Assembly (NCBI GenBank): GCA_934162625.1 | Contig: CAKPJM010000051.1 | Coordinates: 1 to 7,694, forward strand | Direction of reading: 5' to 3' | Source: an uncultured Clostridia bacterium | GTDB taxonomy: Bacteria > Bacillota > Clostridia > TANB77 > CAG-508 | Length of the DNA stretch: 7,694 nucleotides | Part shown: in pieces, positions 6,719 through 7,694 of the stretch | How the letters are laid out: every line of letters begins with the position of its first letter | How positions within the stretch are numbered: the stretch's first letter is position 1 | Translations under genes and position numbers: made by a program | The notes under the pieces: generated by a model | The model's input: the letters and a program-made list of their open reading frames with translations, nothing else | Database searches by the model: none | Told to the model about the DNA's origin: nothing

Positions 6719-6747
6719 ATTATATATTTTGTTTTCTTATTTTTCAA
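6719..6747 (-). promoter_or_regulatory. Sigma-A promoter of the S1/Replic_Relax-like operon
   Basis: On the minus strand TTGAAA (6747-6742), a 17-base spacer and TATAAT (6724-6719) match the consensus at ten of twelve positions with a perfect -10 box. The start of transcription is expected near 6712, about 34 nt before the ATG. The promoter lies in the 137-bp gap after rluB, which has no clear terminator. Confidence 0.85.
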
Positions 6748-6815
6748 TAAAATTTTATATTTTCTATGGTTTTCGAACAGATAGATTTATCTACCACTAC
6801 ACTACTGCAATATAT

Positions 6816-7545
6816 TTATTTATTTTTTAACAATGCTTCTATTTCTTTTTTCTTTAAATATCTCCATGTACCTAGTGGTAAGTCTTTTACTGTTAAATTA
6901 CCTATTTTACTTCTATGTAAGCTAAGAACTTTTTTGTTAATAGCTTCGCACATTCTTCTTATTTGTCTATTTTTCCCCTCATGTATTGTTATTTGTAACC
7001 TAGATATATTTTTTTCTTCATCTATTTTTAAAATTTTAACATCTGCTTTATTTGTTATAAAATCCCCTATATCCACACCATTTTTCAGCTTTTCAATCTC
7101 TTCATTTTTTATTTTACCTACTACTGTAACATTATATGTTTTAGGGATTTCGTGTTTTGGATGTGTTACTTTATATACAAAGTCTCCGGTCATTAGTTAA
7201 GATTATTGCACCTGATGTATACATATCTAATCTGCCAACTGGTACAAGCCTTACGCCTTTTACTTTTACTAAATCTAAAACCGTTTTTCTGTCAAACTGG
7301 TCTTTTACAGTAGTAACATAGTCTATTGGTTTATTTAGCAATATATATACAAATTCTTTTTTTGTAGATTTTATTTCTTTATCATTATATTCTATTTTAT
7401 CTACATTTGGCTTTATTTTTGTCCCTAGCTCTGTAATTATTGTTCCATTTACCTTCACCTTACCTTGAAGTATTAGCTCTTCACATTTTCTTCTGGATGC
7501 AATTCCATTGTCTGCCAAATATTTTTGTAATCTTATTTCTTCCAT
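6816..7545 (-). pseudogene. rluB: RluB-type 23S rRNA pseudouridine synthase, split by a one-base insertion
   Basis: RluB converts a uridine to pseudouridine in helix 80 of 23S rRNA. The first part (7545-7189) has an S4 RNA-binding domain at residues 3-50 (IRLQKYLADNGIASRRKCEE) and the catalytic-aspartate motif VGRLDMYTSG with D107. It then reaches LTND and runs out of frame to RRLCI and a stop at 7171-7173. The second part (7187-6816) continues GDFVYKVTHPKHEIPKTYNV and contains the conserved GKNRQIRRMCEA. Removing one base (G at 7188 or 7189 on the plus strand, in GACCGG) joins LTND to GDFVYK and gives 242 aa, the normal length. Both parts are otherwise intact, so this is a recent mutation or a sequencing or assembly error. 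An ATG at 7193 could open the second part but has no ribosome binding site. AAGGAA precedes the first ATG. Confidence 0.9.
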
Positions 7546-7583
7546 AAATATTTCCTTCTTATTTTATATATAAATTGTAATTT

Positions 7584-7613
7584 GTTTAACTTTTTATTTA
7601 TTCCATGTTAAAC
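7584..7613. repeat. 7-bp inverted repeat upstream of rluB
   Basis: GTTTAAC (7584-7590) and GTTAAAC (7607-7613) are exact reverse complements with 16 bases between, so their centres are 23 bp apart, about two helical turns. That is a possible operator geometry for a dimeric regulator in the rluB upstream region. It may also be chance in AT-rich DNA. Confidence 0.25.
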
Positions 7614-7648
7614 GGGCTATAAATTTAAATTGCCTCATTCTTTGTCGG

Positions 7649-7676
7649 ATTAATGAAAAATTTATTTTTCATTAAT
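7649..7676. repeat. 12-bp perfect inverted repeat at the right edge
   Basis: ATTAATGAAAAA and TTTTTCATTAAT flank a TTTA loop. No T-tract follows on either strand. On the minus strand one frame entering from the window edge reads SVIFEQINEK and stops with TAA exactly in the loop (7664-7662), so the hairpin could span the 3' end of an upstream minus-strand gene. A second frame also stays open to a stop further on. Neither can be supported as a gene from so few codons. Confidence 0.45.
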
Positions 7677-7694
7677 TTGTTCAAAGATAACACT

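Noticed and set aside
6779..6792. AGATA/TATCT dyad downstream of rluB as a terminator
   Set aside because: Only five pairs and no T-run after it; too weak to call.
6766..7200. 144-aa plus-strand open frame opposite rluB
   Set aside because: It is antisense to conserved RluB sequence, rich in Ser/Phe/Leu from A-rich codons on the other strand, and has no ribosome binding site.
7561..7589. Promoter-like TTAAAC, 17 bases, TAAAAT on the minus strand before rluB
   Set aside because: Its expected transcription start near 7554 would fall inside the ribosome binding site (7552-7557), leaving no usable leader; likely AT-rich coincidence.
7615..7694. 3' end of another minus-strand gene entering from the right edge (an scpB-like neighbour is common next to rluB)
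   Set aside because: Two frames stay open (ending QINEK or NEAI) for only 10-22 codons, and neither tail is recognisable, so no gene can be supported.
1..7694. CRISPR array, tRNA, rRNA or riboswitch
   Set aside because: No regularly spaced repeats, no tRNA cloverleaf with a CCA end and no rRNA-like conserved stretch were seen; the gaps are short and AT-rich.

Overview
The window is strongly AT-rich, uses Gram-positive AGGAGG-type ribosome binding sites and sigma-A-like promoters, and carries HU, a SpoVB/YabM-like flippase and RluB. Together these point to a low-GC Firmicute, most likely an uncultured Clostridia-type bacterium. The assignment rests on gene content and composition only.

Left part (1-2016, all minus strand): the 5' three quarters of a gene for HU, cut by the window edge, preceded by a 14-TM MOP-superfamily flippase of the SpoVB/MurJ/YabM type. 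A flippase followed by HU resembles the known Firmicute order yabM-mazG-hup-yabO, here without mazG. The flippase has a start-codon problem. Its only good Shine-Dalgarno points to an in-frame ATT, or to an ATG one base out of frame, and not to the first in-frame ATG.

Divergent spacer (2017-2220): a near-perfect 86-bp palindrome with 43-bp arms and one mismatch, resembling REP/RAYT or MITE-type repeats, followed by a good promoter for the next gene.

Centre (2221-5851): a 771-aa VirD4/TraG-type coupling ATPase on the plus strand ends in a strong terminator. Facing it on the minus strand are a 39-aa DnaJ/anti-TRAP-like zinc protein with a perfect consensus promoter, which was found by reading the sequence, and a 309-aa winged-helix protein resembling the Replic_Relax family. 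No relaxase, no mating-pore gene and no integrase is visible, so the coupling ATPase is an orphan within this view.

Right part (5872-7545, minus strand): a three-S1-domain RNA-binding protein with its own strong promoter sits 20 nt upstream of the Replic_Relax-like gene, so the two look like one operon ending in a terminator at about 4884-4917. Upstream lies rluB (23S rRNA pseudouridine synthase), split by a one-base insertion at codon 120. The last 149 bases hold two inverted repeats and perhaps the end of another minus-strand gene.

The best candidate for something undescribed is the central trio: orphan VirD4-like ATPase, tiny zinc protein and Replic_Relax-like protein, set between ordinary housekeeping genes and co-expressed with an S1 protein. 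A joint function is inference only.
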